From the NCBI RefSeq assembly GCF_017948305.1, contig NZ_CP072842.1:1676001-1740000 (forward strand): DNA of 64,000 nt, written 5' to 3'. Positions 15,043-24,476 of this stretch are shown piece by piece (the stretch's first letter is position 1; every line of letters starts with the position of its first letter). The notes under the pieces were generated by a model, which saw only the letters and a program-made list of their open reading frames with translations, was not told the DNA's origin and made no database searches. The position numbers were made by a program, and so were the translations under genes. This DNA comes from Faecalibacter bovis (GTDB taxonomy: Bacteria; Bacteroidota; Bacteroidia; Flavobacteriales; Weeksellaceae).

Positions 15043-16199
15043 CTTTTCAAATACCCCTCTGTCAAAGCCACCCAATAAGCCGCTCCTTTGGTCAATAATT
15101 CTTTATTAAAAGTAAATTCCGGATGATGCACCATGGGCGTATCGCCGTTCCCAAGAAAACAATAATGACCAGGGCGTTTTTGTAACATAAAGGCAAAATC
15201 TTCGGAACCTAAAAAAGTAGGACCTGGATAATGTGTTTGTTCTTCGCCAAAAGCTTCTTGTGCAATTTCGTAAGCCATTTTTGTTTCTTCTACGGAATTA
15301 ACTAAAACGGCTCCTGGAATTCCCTCACGAATCTCATGCTTACAACCAAAACTTTCTGCCTGATGCTTCGTCAAAGTTCGAATATTATCCAAAACCATAA
15401 CACGATCTTCAGGTGTTTTCGTTCGAATGGAGAGTCTTAATATAGCAGATTGCGCGACCACATTTCCAGCATTTCCAGATAAAAATGCACCTACCGTTAC
15501 AACCGCACTGTTGGCAGGTGCTACATTTCTGGAAACAATGCTCTGTAAAGCCATGACCAATGAAGAACCCGCTACGATTGGATCTATGCCAAGTTCAGGC
15601 ATGGCACCATGACTTCCTTTTCCTGTAATTTCTATTTCCCAATTGTCCACAGCCGCCATGACTTCTCCGTCCGCAAAATAAAATTCCCCTAATTTTAATC
15701 CAGGCATATTATGCATTCCAAAAATGGCATCCACTGGAAAACGTTCGAAAAGTCCGTCTTGAATCATCGCCGGCCCGCCTTCCATGGTTTCTTCTCCTGG
15801 TTGGAAAATTAATCGCACGGTTCCATCAAAGTTTTTAGTTTCCGACAAATATTTCCCCGCTGCTAACAACATACTTGTATGACCGTCGTGACCACAAAGA
15901 TGAGAAATTCCCTCCTTCGTACTTTTATAGGGTAAATCATTCACCTCTTGAATCGGAAGAGCATCAAAATCAGCTCTTAAGCCAATGGATTTCCCACTAT
16001 TTCCTATGGTCATCGAAGCTACAATTCCATATTTACCCACACCCGTTTCTACTTCAAAGCCCCAAGATTTGACTAAATCCGCTATGTATTTCGCCGTCTT
16101 TTCTTCTTTCATAGAAAGCTCTGGATTCATGTGCATGTGATCAAACCATTCTTCTATTTGTATTCTATCTTTTTCTAATTTTCGAACTATATCATTCAT
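15039..16199 (-). CDS. M20 family amidohydrolase (N-acyl amino acid or hippurate hydrolase type)
   Basis: 386 residues of the M20D group. Metal-binding motifs are intact: Cys102-Gly-His104 in HLCGHDGHTS, the acidic PGEETMEGG, HNMPGLKLGEF, the dimerisation-domain GKGSHGAMPELGIDPI, and the last ligand in HHPEFTFN. Such enzymes remove acyl groups from N-acyl amino acids or related amides in the cytoplasm. No signal peptide. It follows the MFS gene by 35 bases in one operon, suggesting import and cleavage of a compound. Base composition is visibly less AT-rich than the neighbours, a sign of transfer. Confidence 0.85.
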   Translation of the reverse strand: MNDIVRKLEKDRIQIEEWFDHMHMNPELSMKEEKTAKYIADLVKSWGFEVETGVGKYGIVASMTIGNSGKSIGLRADFDALPIQEVNDLPYKSTKEGISHLCGHDGHTSMLLAAGKYLSETKNFDGTVRLIFQPGEETMEGGPAMIQDGLFERFPVDAIFGMHNMPGLKLGEFYFADGEVMAAVDNWEIEITGKGSHGAMPELGIDPIVAGSSLVMALQSIVSRNVAPANSAVVTVGAFLSGNAGNVVAQSAILRLSIRTKTPEDRVMVLDNIRTLTKHQAESFGCKHEIREGIPGAVLVNSVEETKMAYEIAQEAFGEEQTHYPGPTFLGSEDFAFMLQKRPGHYCFLGNGDTPMVHHPEFTFNKELLTKGAAYWVALTEGYLKS

Positions 16200-16234
16200 A
16201 TTATATCTATTTAAATTTTAAAAATATTGAAAAT

Positions 16235-17722
16235 TTATTTTTTAGGAATCGTAACCATAATGGAAATCAATGCCGCAACTGCCATGATTAAATTCACACC
16301 GAAAGCAAAAAATGCTGCTTCTCGGATCGCAACATTATCTTGTCTTCCGATATAACTTATCACACCTTCGATCCATTGAATTGATTCTGGGTTGGCGGAA
16401 AAGGCTGTTAAAACAGTTGCCGAAATAGCCACACCAAAGGAAGCACCTAAAGAAGATGCCATTTTATAAATACCGGATCCACTACCGATTTGATCTTCTG
16501 GTAATGATACAAGCGCCGCATCTGTAGAAGGCGTTGCATAGAATGCCAAACCAACACCAAACAATGAGAACGCTACGACCACCATCCATTGATATGAATC
16601 TAAATAAAAATGAGTAGGCATCAAGAGAAATATGGATAAAATAACAATTAATACTCCCCAAATCATCGGTTTTCTTGGTCCAAATTTTCTAAGCAGTACT
16701 TCGCCCACTCGAATGAAGGCAACTATGGAAATTGCGTATCCCAAAGTTAATAAACCTGCTTGCTGCGCAGTTAAATCTCCTCCCAATTGAATCAAAGTCA
16801 TCGCGATAATTAAAATTCCAGCCGTGGCATTCAATAGAAAGTTAGAAATTGTGGCACCCGTATAAGTCATATTTCTAAATAATTTAAAATCAATAAAACT
16901 ATTTGGATTTTTCTTACCCATTTGAATAAAAATTATCGTGGCGATAATACTCACGACCAAAATCCCAATAGTCAACGGACTTGTCCACCCGAAATTTCCG
17001 CCTTGTGTTGCAACCACTTGATATCCAATCATCATCACCATAAAAGTAAGTACCCCTGGAATATCGAATTTATACTTGCTATTTGAAGACGCTTTGCTTT
17101 CAGGCGTTCCTCTCATCATCAAGAATCCAATGATGGAAATTGCTACAGCAGCAAAAAATATCCATCGCCATCCAACATTGGCAGCCATAATCCCACCAAA
17201 AAGAGCTGCAAATCCTGAACCACCCCACGATCCCATCGACCATAAACTAATGGCACGTTGGCGTTCTGCACCATCCCAATATGCTTTTACCAAAGCCAAA
17301 CTCGCAGGCATGATAAAGGCTCCAGAAAGTCCTTGGGAAATTCTACCCGCCATTAAAAAGGTTTCTGCCAACGGTCCCGATGGGGTTAATCCCACCAAAA
17401 GTGAACCGATAATACTCAATACAAAACCTAATTTAACGGTTCGAACCCTACCCCATCTATCGGCAAGATTACCAATCACTACTATGAAAATCCCAGAAAA
17501 AAGCGCTGTAATGGATACCGCTATATTCATAATACTGGTTTCTATCCCCAGATCATCCGCCATAACCGGTGCAATATTGAGCGTTGTTTGAGCAAAAAGC
17601 CAAAAGGCCAATACCCCGAAAATCATCCCGAACAGTATTCGGTCATTTCCTTTAAAATTTTCATGGGGCTCTGGGAAATTCTCATTGCCCACTGTTGAAG
17701 TTGTTTGTGATGACATAAGCAT
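16235..17722 (-). CDS. MFS transporter, 14-helix DHA2 type
   Basis: 495 residues with about 14 hydrophobic segments. Family motifs include GNLADRWGRVRTVKLGFVLS (loop 2-3 motif) and QGLSGAFIMPASLALVKAYW (motif C region). DHA2 members such as EmrB/QacA export drugs, though some carry metabolites. The paired M20 hydrolase makes an amide or peptide-like substrate plausible; that is inference. Codon use is as GC-shifted as its partner's. The start ATG at 17720 is the first in frame; a second (MSSQTTS) lies two codons in. Confidence 0.85.
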   Translation of the reverse strand: MLMSSQTTSTVGNENFPEPHENFKGNDRILFGMIFGVLAFWLFAQTTLNIAPVMADDLGIETSIMNIAVSITALFSGIFIVVIGNLADRWGRVRTVKLGFVLSIIGSLLVGLTPSGPLAETFLMAGRISQGLSGAFIMPASLALVKAYWDGAERQRAISLWSMGSWGGSGFAALFGGIMAANVGWRWIFFAAVAISIIGFLMMRGTPESKASSNSKYKFDIPGVLTFMVMMIGYQVVATQGGNFGWTSPLTIGILVVSIIATIIFIQMGKKNPNSFIDFKLFRNMTYTGATISNFLLNATAGILIIAMTLIQLGGDLTAQQAGLLTLGYAISIVAFIRVGEVLLRKFGPRKPMIWGVLIVILSIFLLMPTHFYLDSYQWMVVVAFSLFGVGLAFYATPSTDAALVSLPEDQIGSGSGIYKMASSLGASFGVAISATVLTAFSANPESIQWIEGVISYIGRQDNVAIREAAFFAFGVNLIMAVAALISIMVTIPKK

Positions 17723-18046
17723 TGTATTTTAGAAGTATGAATTCATAAATATAAAACAGATTTATGAATAAAGTTGAATGAACTAACAACATCCTTTCCA
17801 ACAACGAAATTTTTACGTTTTAAATTTATCTTATAATGAATGCTGAACTTTAAAATATAAATGTTTGGAGTATTTTGTTATCAAATCATGGTTCAAGAAT
17901 TGATAAGGATGATTTTCATATCTTGAATATTTATACCACAATAACAATCAATTAAATAACCAAAAACAATATTATGAAGACAAAACAATTATTATTTTTA
18001 GCTGTAAGTTTTAGACTTTCAAATTGATACTTTTTCTTGATATGCT
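17723..18046. other. Intergenic breakpoint region
   Basis: AT-rich, without a complete gene. It holds the start of a truncated secreted-protein gene at 17974 and then the 3' end of the restriction-modification gene, so a rearrangement junction lies near 18003-18046. Confidence 0.5.
17974..18027 (+). pseudogene. Remnant of a signal-peptide gene
   Basis: ATG followed by MKTKQLLFLAVS, a typical start of an exported flavobacterial protein preceded by an A-rich leader, then an abrupt change to FRLSN and stop. Only the signal peptide start survives; the body was removed where the restriction-modification gene was inserted. Confidence 0.4.
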
Positions 18047-21000
18047 TCATTTTTCGTTCTGTTCAATAATCTCAATTTTATCAATCTCTTTCATTAATCT
18101 ATCGGTTTCGGTAAGGGCAACAATGATTTTATTGTAGTGCATGATATCCTCGAAACCAAGTTCGATGTCTTTGCGGTCTTTTAACCATTTTTGAGCAGGT
18201 TGATATCCTCCGATGTAGAAATTCCAAGCGACTTCTGGTACATTATCAAAGTATTGTGTATCGTTGATATATACTTTACCCTCTGCATATTTAGGTTTAC
18301 CAACAATGTTAGTTCCTTCTACTGGATATGAAGAAATAAAATCTTCTACTTTAGGTGATTCTAATAAATGGATTTCACGGATTTGTTTACCTAATGCTAC
18401 TAAATCCCAAAATTGTTTTTGATCTGTTGGGTAAGGCACACGAGGGAAATCGATTTTAAGGAATTCTTTGTAAGTTTCTCTGTATTTTGGTGAATGTAAT
18501 ACGGCATAGATATAATCTAATAGATCTATTGGCGCAAAAGTCCCTTCTGTTGTTTCTTTTTCGTTTGTAAATGTTAAGCCAATTTTTGATGCTATTTGGT
18601 TAACAATTTCAGTATTTAGGTTTGGCTGTCTTTCTGTTGTTTGGTCAATGGTTTGTTGTCCATTGGTTTCTGGGTAGAGATAAAGAGGAAAAGCATAACT
18701 CACTTCTCCTGTTTGTAAAGAAACAGAACATCTTTCTACTGCACTTTTTGTAATAAAAGCGTGTTGAAAATCAAAGGATGTTTGTCTTTTACAACATAAA
18801 AGAGCTACATTTTCTTTTAAAAGATGCTTAACCGTATCAAAACGAGGGCGAAACATAACTCCTTTACTATTCGTTGATATTAGGGTATATCTTTTGTCGA
18901 ATGGACGATAAAGCGATTCTATTGTGTACGCATTTTCTATATCACTTTTTACTTCATTAGCTTTTGTGATTTTGAGATTGTATTTACTTGATATTTCCTC
19001 AGATGAAAAATTTTCTATGTCTTCTTTCAGAGACTTTATGTCTGTTTTATTGAATTTGATTAAAAATTTATCTTTCGCTGTTTCAAAACCTGAATTATTA
19101 AATGGAAGAAGCTCATCAATTTTAAACCCTAAATCATATTGATTAGCACTTTCAAAGTTTTTTGGAACAAAAAAGTAATAAGGTGAATTACATTCAATGC
19201 TGGAATAATTTAATGAACTTAAATCATTTTCTGTTAATGTTTTATACTTAAAGTCTCGTTTTCCATATAAATCATAATTATATACTTGACCTAATTCATT
19301 TTTCTTTTTCTTTCCTGTTTTGACGAAAATATTAATTGAAACACCTGCCATTATATCAAATACATTTTGGTCAATTGAACCATCAGGACTTGTTTCTAAT
19401 TTTCGAGAATTACCGTGTAAATCCAAGATGTAAATCTTATCAAAGCTCTCTAACAAATGTTTTCGCATTTGCCTGTGAGTAATACCATCTAAGAAGCTAT
19501 TGTTGGAAATATAAGCCAAAACACCGCTTCCATTTTTGTCGATATAATGTTGTCCGTAGCGAATGAATTTGATGTAATCATCATCCAAATTGATTTTACG
19601 TTCATTGAGATTTTTCTTGTAGTCAGAAATTAAATCTTGAATCCAATCATTTTTATTCGTACTACTTACAGCATAAGGCGGATTTCCAATAACACACATT
19701 ACAGGCGTATCACGTTTTACAGCGTTGGCTTGTGCACTCTCGTCCGACAACCAAGAGCTGAATAAGGTACCTGAATCTGGGTGCGCTTCTTCTAACGAAT
19801 TGGTTAAGAAAATACGGAAACGTTGGTCGTCTGTACTCTTATAGCCTGTTTCTTGCAACAACATATCCATTTTAAGATGCGCCATTGCATAAGACGCCAT
19901 TAATAATTCGAATCCATTTAGGCGAGGAATTAAATCTTCTTTTACATATTTAGGCCACATTCCTTCCATGCCTTTAAATTTGGAATGAATATGCTTTACC
20001 GTTTCGGCTAAGAAAGTACCTGTACCCGTTGCAGGATCTAAGATTTGTACACGGTGAATTTCTCGTTCCTCTTGTTTGTAACCTGTAGCAGAACGTTTAT
20101 CTGGATTTTGTGTATTTACTTTGATTTTAGTTTTAGACGTATCAGCTAAACCACGAGATAATCCAAATTCGTCTTTTAGAATATCATCTACTGCACGTAC
20201 AATAAAATTAACAACTGGTTGTGGTGTGTACCAAACTCCACGCGCTTTACGTAATTTACTGTCGTATTCTGATAAAAATGTTTCGTAGAAGTGAATAATT
20301 GGATCTTCCATCTTCGTAGATTTTCCAAAATTCTTCATAATCTTAGCTACATCGGTAGCTAAGAAAATAGAAACTAATTCTTCTACAATCCAAACTAAAC
20401 GATCATCTAAATCGAATCCTGCAATATCTTGAAATAGTTTACGTAAAAAAGGATTTGATTTGGGGATTAGATTAGCAGCTTCCAAACGAGAGAATGTTTC
20501 TAACGTAGGATCGTTATAACGTGCGGCAAACATTCCATAAGCAATGGTTTGTGCATAGATATCTGCAAATGATTTATTATTGATGTCGTGAATTAACATT
20601 CGTTTGAATGTTTCCATTTGATTTTTTAATTCCGATAATCTTTCATGTTCATCATCATCATTTAAGGACTTCTCGATTACATCTGCCATTAAACGCGCTT
20701 TACCTGCTAATAATTCGGCTAAACGTTGAGGACTTTTAATGGTTTGAGAAATTGTTTCGGCAAAGTTTTTAATTAAACTTGTAAATGCATCAAAATTTTC
20801 AGGTTTCGCAACAATTTTACTATCTATTAACTCTGCAATCGCAATACTCGTTGTTTTTTCACCATCACGGTAAAAATCAAATAGCATATAATCTGTAATG
20901 ATTAAGTTGGATAAACCATTTCGGTATCTGTCAAATTGTTCTTTTAGCGATTTACTGTCTAATTTTACTCCAATGTCTTTAGCTTCGATATATCCCACAG

Positions 21001-21196
21001 GAATATTAGCTTTACCTTTTGTAATTACATAATCGGGAGCACCACAAGTTACACGTGCTGGTTCGTTGGTAACTAATATATCTTCAGGTAAAATAGCCTT
21101 TAATAAATTTTGTAAATCACCACGATATGAGTGTTCGCGTGCATTACCAGTTTGGTATTGACGGTTTAAGTTTTCTATATAGTTTTGGATAGTCAT
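18047..21196 (-). CDS. Type IIG restriction enzyme / adenine methyltransferase
   Basis: 1049 residues in one chain. N-terminal nuclease motif with Pro54-Asp55 in CGAPDYVI and Glu71-Ala-Lys73 in GYIEAKD (PD-(D/E)xK). A helical linker follows, then the N6-adenine methyltransferase core: motif I DPATGTGTFL starting at Asp387, and motif IV NPPY starting at Asn505. The C-terminal ~450 residues should hold target recognition. No helicase motifs are seen, so it is not a type I or ISP translocase. It would cut unmodified foreign DNA and modify the host's. It stands alone, as expected of self-contained type IIG enzymes. All key residues are present and the gene looks intact. Confidence 0.85.
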   Translation of the reverse strand: MTIQNYIENLNRQYQTGNAREHSYRGDLQNLLKAILPEDILVTNEPARVTCGAPDYVITKGKANIPVGYIEAKDIGVKLDSKSLKEQFDRYRNGLSNLIITDYMLFDFYRDGEKTTSIAIAELIDSKIVAKPENFDAFTSLIKNFAETISQTIKSPQRLAELLAGKARLMADVIEKSLNDDDEHERLSELKNQMETFKRMLIHDINNKSFADIYAQTIAYGMFAARYNDPTLETFSRLEAANLIPKSNPFLRKLFQDIAGFDLDDRLVWIVEELVSIFLATDVAKIMKNFGKSTKMEDPIIHFYETFLSEYDSKLRKARGVWYTPQPVVNFIVRAVDDILKDEFGLSRGLADTSKTKIKVNTQNPDKRSATGYKQEEREIHRVQILDPATGTGTFLAETVKHIHSKFKGMEGMWPKYVKEDLIPRLNGFELLMASYAMAHLKMDMLLQETGYKSTDDQRFRIFLTNSLEEAHPDSGTLFSSWLSDESAQANAVKRDTPVMCVIGNPPYAVSSTNKNDWIQDLISDYKKNLNERKINLDDDYIKFIRYGQHYIDKNGSGVLAYISNNSFLDGITHRQMRKHLLESFDKIYILDLHGNSRKLETSPDGSIDQNVFDIMAGVSINIFVKTGKKKKNELGQVYNYDLYGKRDFKYKTLTENDLSSLNYSSIECNSPYYFFVPKNFESANQYDLGFKIDELLPFNNSGFETAKDKFLIKFNKTDIKSLKEDIENFSSEEISSKYNLKITKANEVKSDIENAYTIESLYRPFDKRYTLISTNSKGVMFRPRFDTVKHLLKENVALLCCKRQTSFDFQHAFITKSAVERCSVSLQTGEVSYAFPLYLYPETNGQQTIDQTTERQPNLNTEIVNQIASKIGLTFTNEKETTEGTFAPIDLLDYIYAVLHSPKYRETYKEFLKIDFPRVPYPTDQKQFWDLVALGKQIREIHLLESPKVEDFISSYPVEGTNIVGKPKYAEGKVYINDTQYFDNVPEVAWNFYIGGYQPAQKWLKDRKDIELGFEDIMHYNKIIVALTETDRLMKEIDKIEIIEQNEK

Positions 21197-21286
21197 TTTG
21201 GTTTATTAGAAAAGCTAAAATACTATCTTTTACTGTTTTATTTATAAAAAGAATATAATTTTATGATGTATTGTAAATTTTATTAT

Positions 21287-21436
21287 ATGACACTTAAATC
21301 AATAAAATTACCTTTAACTGAAGAATCGCAATTAACGTTTAGGGAATGTAAATTAGATAGGAAACAATATGCTGAAATATTAGAAACTATTATCTCAAAT
21401 CATGTTGATGGATTTGTATTTATAGAATTTCATTGA
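21287..21436 (+). CDS. Possible small protein (49 aa)
   Basis: ATG at 21287 gives MTLKSIKLPLTEESQLTFRE, CKLDRKQYAEILETIISNHV and DGFVFIEFH. Balanced composition and a frame filling the gap between two genes make it plausible. It could also be a fragment of a larger protein. No family recognised. Confidence 0.35.
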   Translation: MTLKSIKLPLTEESQLTFRECKLDRKQYAEILETIISNHVDGFVFIEFH

Positions 21437-21483
21437 ATTTTAATAGTTATCATCTTTGTAAAACTTGCCAACATAAATGTCTC

Positions 21484-22047
21484 TCAAAAGTATAATCTAT
21501 CTAATAGATTTTGGATTAACCATTTAGAGCTATAGATGTATGACATAGTCCCATTATTACTTGTAAGTGTGTAAATTAATTTGTTGTCATTATCATTAGA
21601 AGTTTTCCATAGTTTTTGTGATGTTTCTAATTCTATTTTTAATTTAGGATTAAGAATATCTAGCGCTTTATTATAGTATTTGTTAATAAGCATTTCGTAT
21701 TGTTCAATTCTATAATTTGTCATGGAATTCATTCCTAATGTAGTGTGTGCATCAGAACTATATTTGTTTTCGAAAGTTTCTAAAAACGTATTTAGTTGGA
21801 TGGTATCTTGTATAAACTCTAAATCTTTAGTATAATCATCCAGCGAAGTAATGTGTTCTTTATCTAAAATTTTGGATTGTTTAATGATCTCTATTTTCTT
21901 TTTAATTATGGGTTTATTTTGATGATGTAAAAGTTCGACAATTTTAGGATTAATAGACATAATTCCTTTATCATTTACTGTAAATGTTTCTTGAGCATAT
22001 GTTAGTGTAGTTAAAATGCAGAATAACAGGATTAAAATGTTTCTCAT
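21484..22047 (-). CDS. Secreted protein, possibly LprI/DUF1311-like
   Basis: 187 residues with a signal peptide (MRNILILLFCILTTLTYAQ). The C-terminal half (MTNYRIEQYEMLINKYYNKA, LNPKLKIELETSQKLWKTSN) resembles the paired-helix pattern of DUF1311/LprI lysozyme-inhibitor-like proteins, where L...Q..W recurs, but the conserved cysteines are absent. Assignment is weak. It is followed closely (minus strand) by nothing that looks coupled. Confidence 0.5.
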   Translation of the reverse strand: MRNILILLFCILTTLTYAQETFTVNDKGIMSINPKIVELLHHQNKPIIKKKIEIIKQSKILDKEHITSLDDYTKDLEFIQDTIQLNTFLETFENKYSSDAHTTLGMNSMTNYRIEQYEMLINKYYNKALDILNPKLKIELETSQKLWKTSNDNDNKLIYTLTSNNGTMSYIYSSKWLIQNLLDRLYF

Positions 22048-22108
22048 ATAGTTTAGTGTTTATATAAATATACATTTAATTTCTGTTTGAAAACTAATTG
22101 ATTAAAAT

Positions 22109-22137
22109 AAAAAACCTCAACTGTGGAGTTGAGGTTG
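22109..22137 (-). terminator. Terminator of the 22160 gene
   Basis: AAACCTCAACT GTGG AGTTGAGGTT hairpin located 23 bases past the stop of the gene at 22160. Confidence 0.7.
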
Positions 22138-22159
22138 GGTTTATTTTTATCTTTAATTA

Positions 22160-22564
22160 TTAATCTTCTTGAATCTTATAATCAACAAATTCGTATGTGT
22201 TATTATCTTCACCAATAATCTTTATTGCTTTAAAAGCTATATCACCATTTTTAAGTGTTTGGTAAGTGTAAATATCTGTTAGGTTACTTGTTTTATGGTA
22301 TTCATAATATTTTCCATCATTTGTCCACCAATTTCCATTCTCAGTAAATTGTTCTACATCACCATCTTCATCGATTGTTATAAAATTAAGAACACTTAAT
22401 CCTTTTTCAAATCGACAAGAAATCCAATATTTAGAAATCCCATCTACTTGTTTGTTTTGCTCAGATCCTTTAAAACAACCAATTAATTTTTTGTCATATT
22501 CTTTTTTTTGTCCAAAAGTTATTGAACCTACACATAGAAGTAAGAATAGTAATTTATTTTTCAT
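22160..22564 (-). CDS. Secreted lipocalin-like protein of unknown function
   Basis: 134 residues with a signal peptide (MKNKLLFLLLCVGSITFGQ). The mature part (LIGCFKGSEQ, ISKYWISCRFEKGLS, GNWWTNDGKYYEY, YTYQTLKNGDIAFKA, NTYEFVDYKI) has the strand pattern and GNWW turn of small lipocalin-like flavobacterial proteins, with two cysteines that may pair. It is probably periplasmic. No partner identified. Confidence 0.5.
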   Translation of the reverse strand: MKNKLLFLLLCVGSITFGQKKEYDKKLIGCFKGSEQNKQVDGISKYWISCRFEKGLSVLNFITIDEDGDVEQFTENGNWWTNDGKYYEYHKTSNLTDIYTYQTLKNGDIAFKAIKIIGEDNNTYEFVDYKIQED

Positions 22565-22610
22565 TTATAAGTTTTTAAAAATATAATTTAATGCGAATAT
22601 AAAATTATTT

Positions 22611-22988
22611 TTAGATTCTCTTATCCTTCCTATCCGCAGGAACAGAAAGCACATTCATCATCTGTCTTAATCGAGAGCGGACACGTTCGGTGTAATACTT
22701 TTCGATTTCGGGACAATGTTGTTTGAGTATGGACATCACGTTGTTGCTCATACTGGCGTATAATGCATAGTTGGATGAAAATACTTTGACTCCTTTTTGT
22801 CGGAATAGTCCTTCGTACTGAAAAGCTGGTGCACCCATTGGAATGCCTAATGCTTTGGCTTCATTAGAGCGCGCAACAACACAGCCATCGTTGTTGGATA
22901 ATACCACAACTGGCTTTCCGATTAGGGTAGGATTGAATACCCTTTCGCAACTTGCGTAGAAATTATTACAGTCAACTAATGCAAACAT
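22611..22988 (-). pseudogene. umuC: UmuC fragment fused to the tail of a DnaC-like ATPase
   Basis: Residues 1-96 are the start of a Y-family polymerase (UmuC): [62 protein letters not shown] real UmuC continues EVYSIDEAFLD. Here it switches after EIE to [20 protein letters not shown] and ends RKDKRI, the C-terminus of the DnaC-like ATPase encoded at 26944. The palm acidic residues after EIE are lost, so it cannot be an active polymerase. The shared tail is only roughly 75-80% identical to the local ATPase gene, so it came from a related element. The breakpoint is at about 22701-22715. Confidence 0.85.
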
Positions 22989-23170
22989 TTTGCAAAATTG
23001 AAAAGAATAAACGCTACAAGGTGTCGTGGGAATTGTTAATTTTTTGTTTGATTATTTTGAAGGGGTTTATATGCTAAGTTTTACAAATTATTTGTTTGAT
23101 ATGGTGTTGATATGTTGATTATTATTCGTGGGTATATTACTTTTTTCTTGATAAAAAAGTAATCAAAAGA

Positions 23171-23546
23171 TCAAGGCTACGATTTTATATGTTCATTTTT
23201 ATTCATCAGTTTTTTTTAATTAGATAATAATGTATTCATGAGTCCTTCGGATTTGGCTTGATCCAAAACATTTGAAATTAAAAGGAGAAGCCACGGTGTG
23301 GCTTAGGTATTCTAAATTTCTTTATCACTTTTCTCTTGATAAAAAAATCATCAAAAGATCAAGGCTACGGTTTTATATGTTCATTTTTATTCATCAGTTT
23401 TTTTTAATTAGATAATAATGTATTCATGAGTCCTTCGGATTTGGCTTGATCCAAAACATTTGAAATTAAAAGGAGAAGCCACGGTGTGGCTTAGGTATTC
23501 TAAATTTCTTTATCACTTTTCTCTTGATAAAAAAATCATCAAAAGA
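23171..23546 (+). repeat. Two tandem 188-base units
   Basis: Units 23171-23358 and 23359-23546 are almost identical and each begins TCAAGGCTAC. Each contains GAGAAGCCACGGTGTGGCTT, and a third head begins at 23547. The fragment CCTAAGCCACACTGTGGCTT at about 61042 is the reverse complement of part of the unit. Confidence 0.85.
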
Positions 23547-23559
23547 TTAAGGCTAAGGT

Positions 23560-23740
23560 TTTATATGTTCATTTTGCTTGATCCAAAACGAACCAAAATA
23601 TCAAGGCTGTAAATTCTTTAGCTAAAAAATAAATTCTAAAGTCTAAACAATTTAAATCATTCCCTACGGTCAGTAAATTGTTTTTAACGACTTTCTTCTT
23701 ATTTTTCTTAACGCAAGAATTTAATGCCGGGTTTATTTAA
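23560..23740 (+). repeat. Dispersed hairpin repeat, copy at 23.6 kb
   Basis: Starts ATGTTCATTTTGCTTGATCC, then AAAACGAACCAAAATATCAA and AGGCTGTAAATTCTTTAGCT, with a return arm near CGCAAGAATTTAATGCCGGG. It is the closest local relative of the copies at 11.5 and 28.6 kb. Confidence 0.6.
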
Positions 23741-24118
23741 TGCCAGGATTAGTTTATTTGGAATTTGTCATTCAGAATGGAACGTTAGTGGAAAGATGAA
23801 TCTTTTACCGAAATCATCTCATGATTTTTCCACTTAATCTCAAATATTATAATCCTTCAAACTTCTTCAGTTTTTTAAGACTAATGATTTATAATTTGAT
23901 TGAAATTTTAATAATTAGCTATTATAAGGTTTATCTTTTGGTGGAATAATAATGATAATAAAATTTAAAAATACTCTGTCAAAAATCTAATTTTTGAGGA
24001 TATAATGTTATAAGATTTTTAACTAAAAATATTGCTTACACGATAATAAAAAGCGGTTAATTTTATAATATTTTAAATTATATTTATTTTTTTTAAGGAT
24101 TTATTAAAATAATAACAC

Positions 24119-24126
24119 TATATTTG
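24119..24126 (+). promoter_or_regulatory. Candidate promoter with long cold-shock leader
   Basis: TATATTTG matches TAnnTTTG. Transcription from about 24133 would give a 5' leader near 345 bases before the helicase ATG. Long structured leaders are typical of cold-shock mRNAs. The same box precedes the cold-shock genes at 53114 and (TACATTTG, minus strand) 52282. Confidence 0.5.
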
Positions 24127-24476
24127 CAAAGTTATTATTTAAAGGTTCTGCCTTTGCAATTTCTGCACAGTTATTATTTCTTTACAGTTTTCGCTTCTTC
24201 AGCTCATTATAATTTTAATCTTATTTAAAAAATATGAAGATTATGCACGTTCGAAAATTTGTAAATATTTCTACACTATGTTCAGTTGAACAAAATTCAA
24301 TGCTATTGATAACGCTTGGTTGAAAATGATATTATGAATCTTTTTACATTCATTATTTATTATCCAAAATAAACCGAACGAGAAAATAATTTAACAAAGC
24401 AAACATCATTAATTGAAATGAATTTAGATTATTCATCAATTATTCGATATAATACCGGTTTCGGTAAATACATTTT

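Larger units (their letters stand above)
22989..24476. other. 1.5 kb repeat-rich non-coding region and cold-shock leader
   Basis: No gene is seen. 23133-23740 is a stack of dispersed hairpin repeats, including two tandem 188-base units. 23740-24118 is AT-rich. A promoter motif at 24119 opens a ~345-base leader in front of the helicase gene. Confidence 0.6.

Noticed and set aside
18047-21196. Type ISP or BREX PglX enzyme
   Set aside because: No helicase motifs as in ISP enzymes and no BREX neighbours; the N-terminal PD-(D/E)xK fits type IIG.
22611-22700. UmuC chimera tail as a recent copy of the gene at 26944
   Set aside because: The two DNA stretches differ at too many positions; a related but different donor is more likely.
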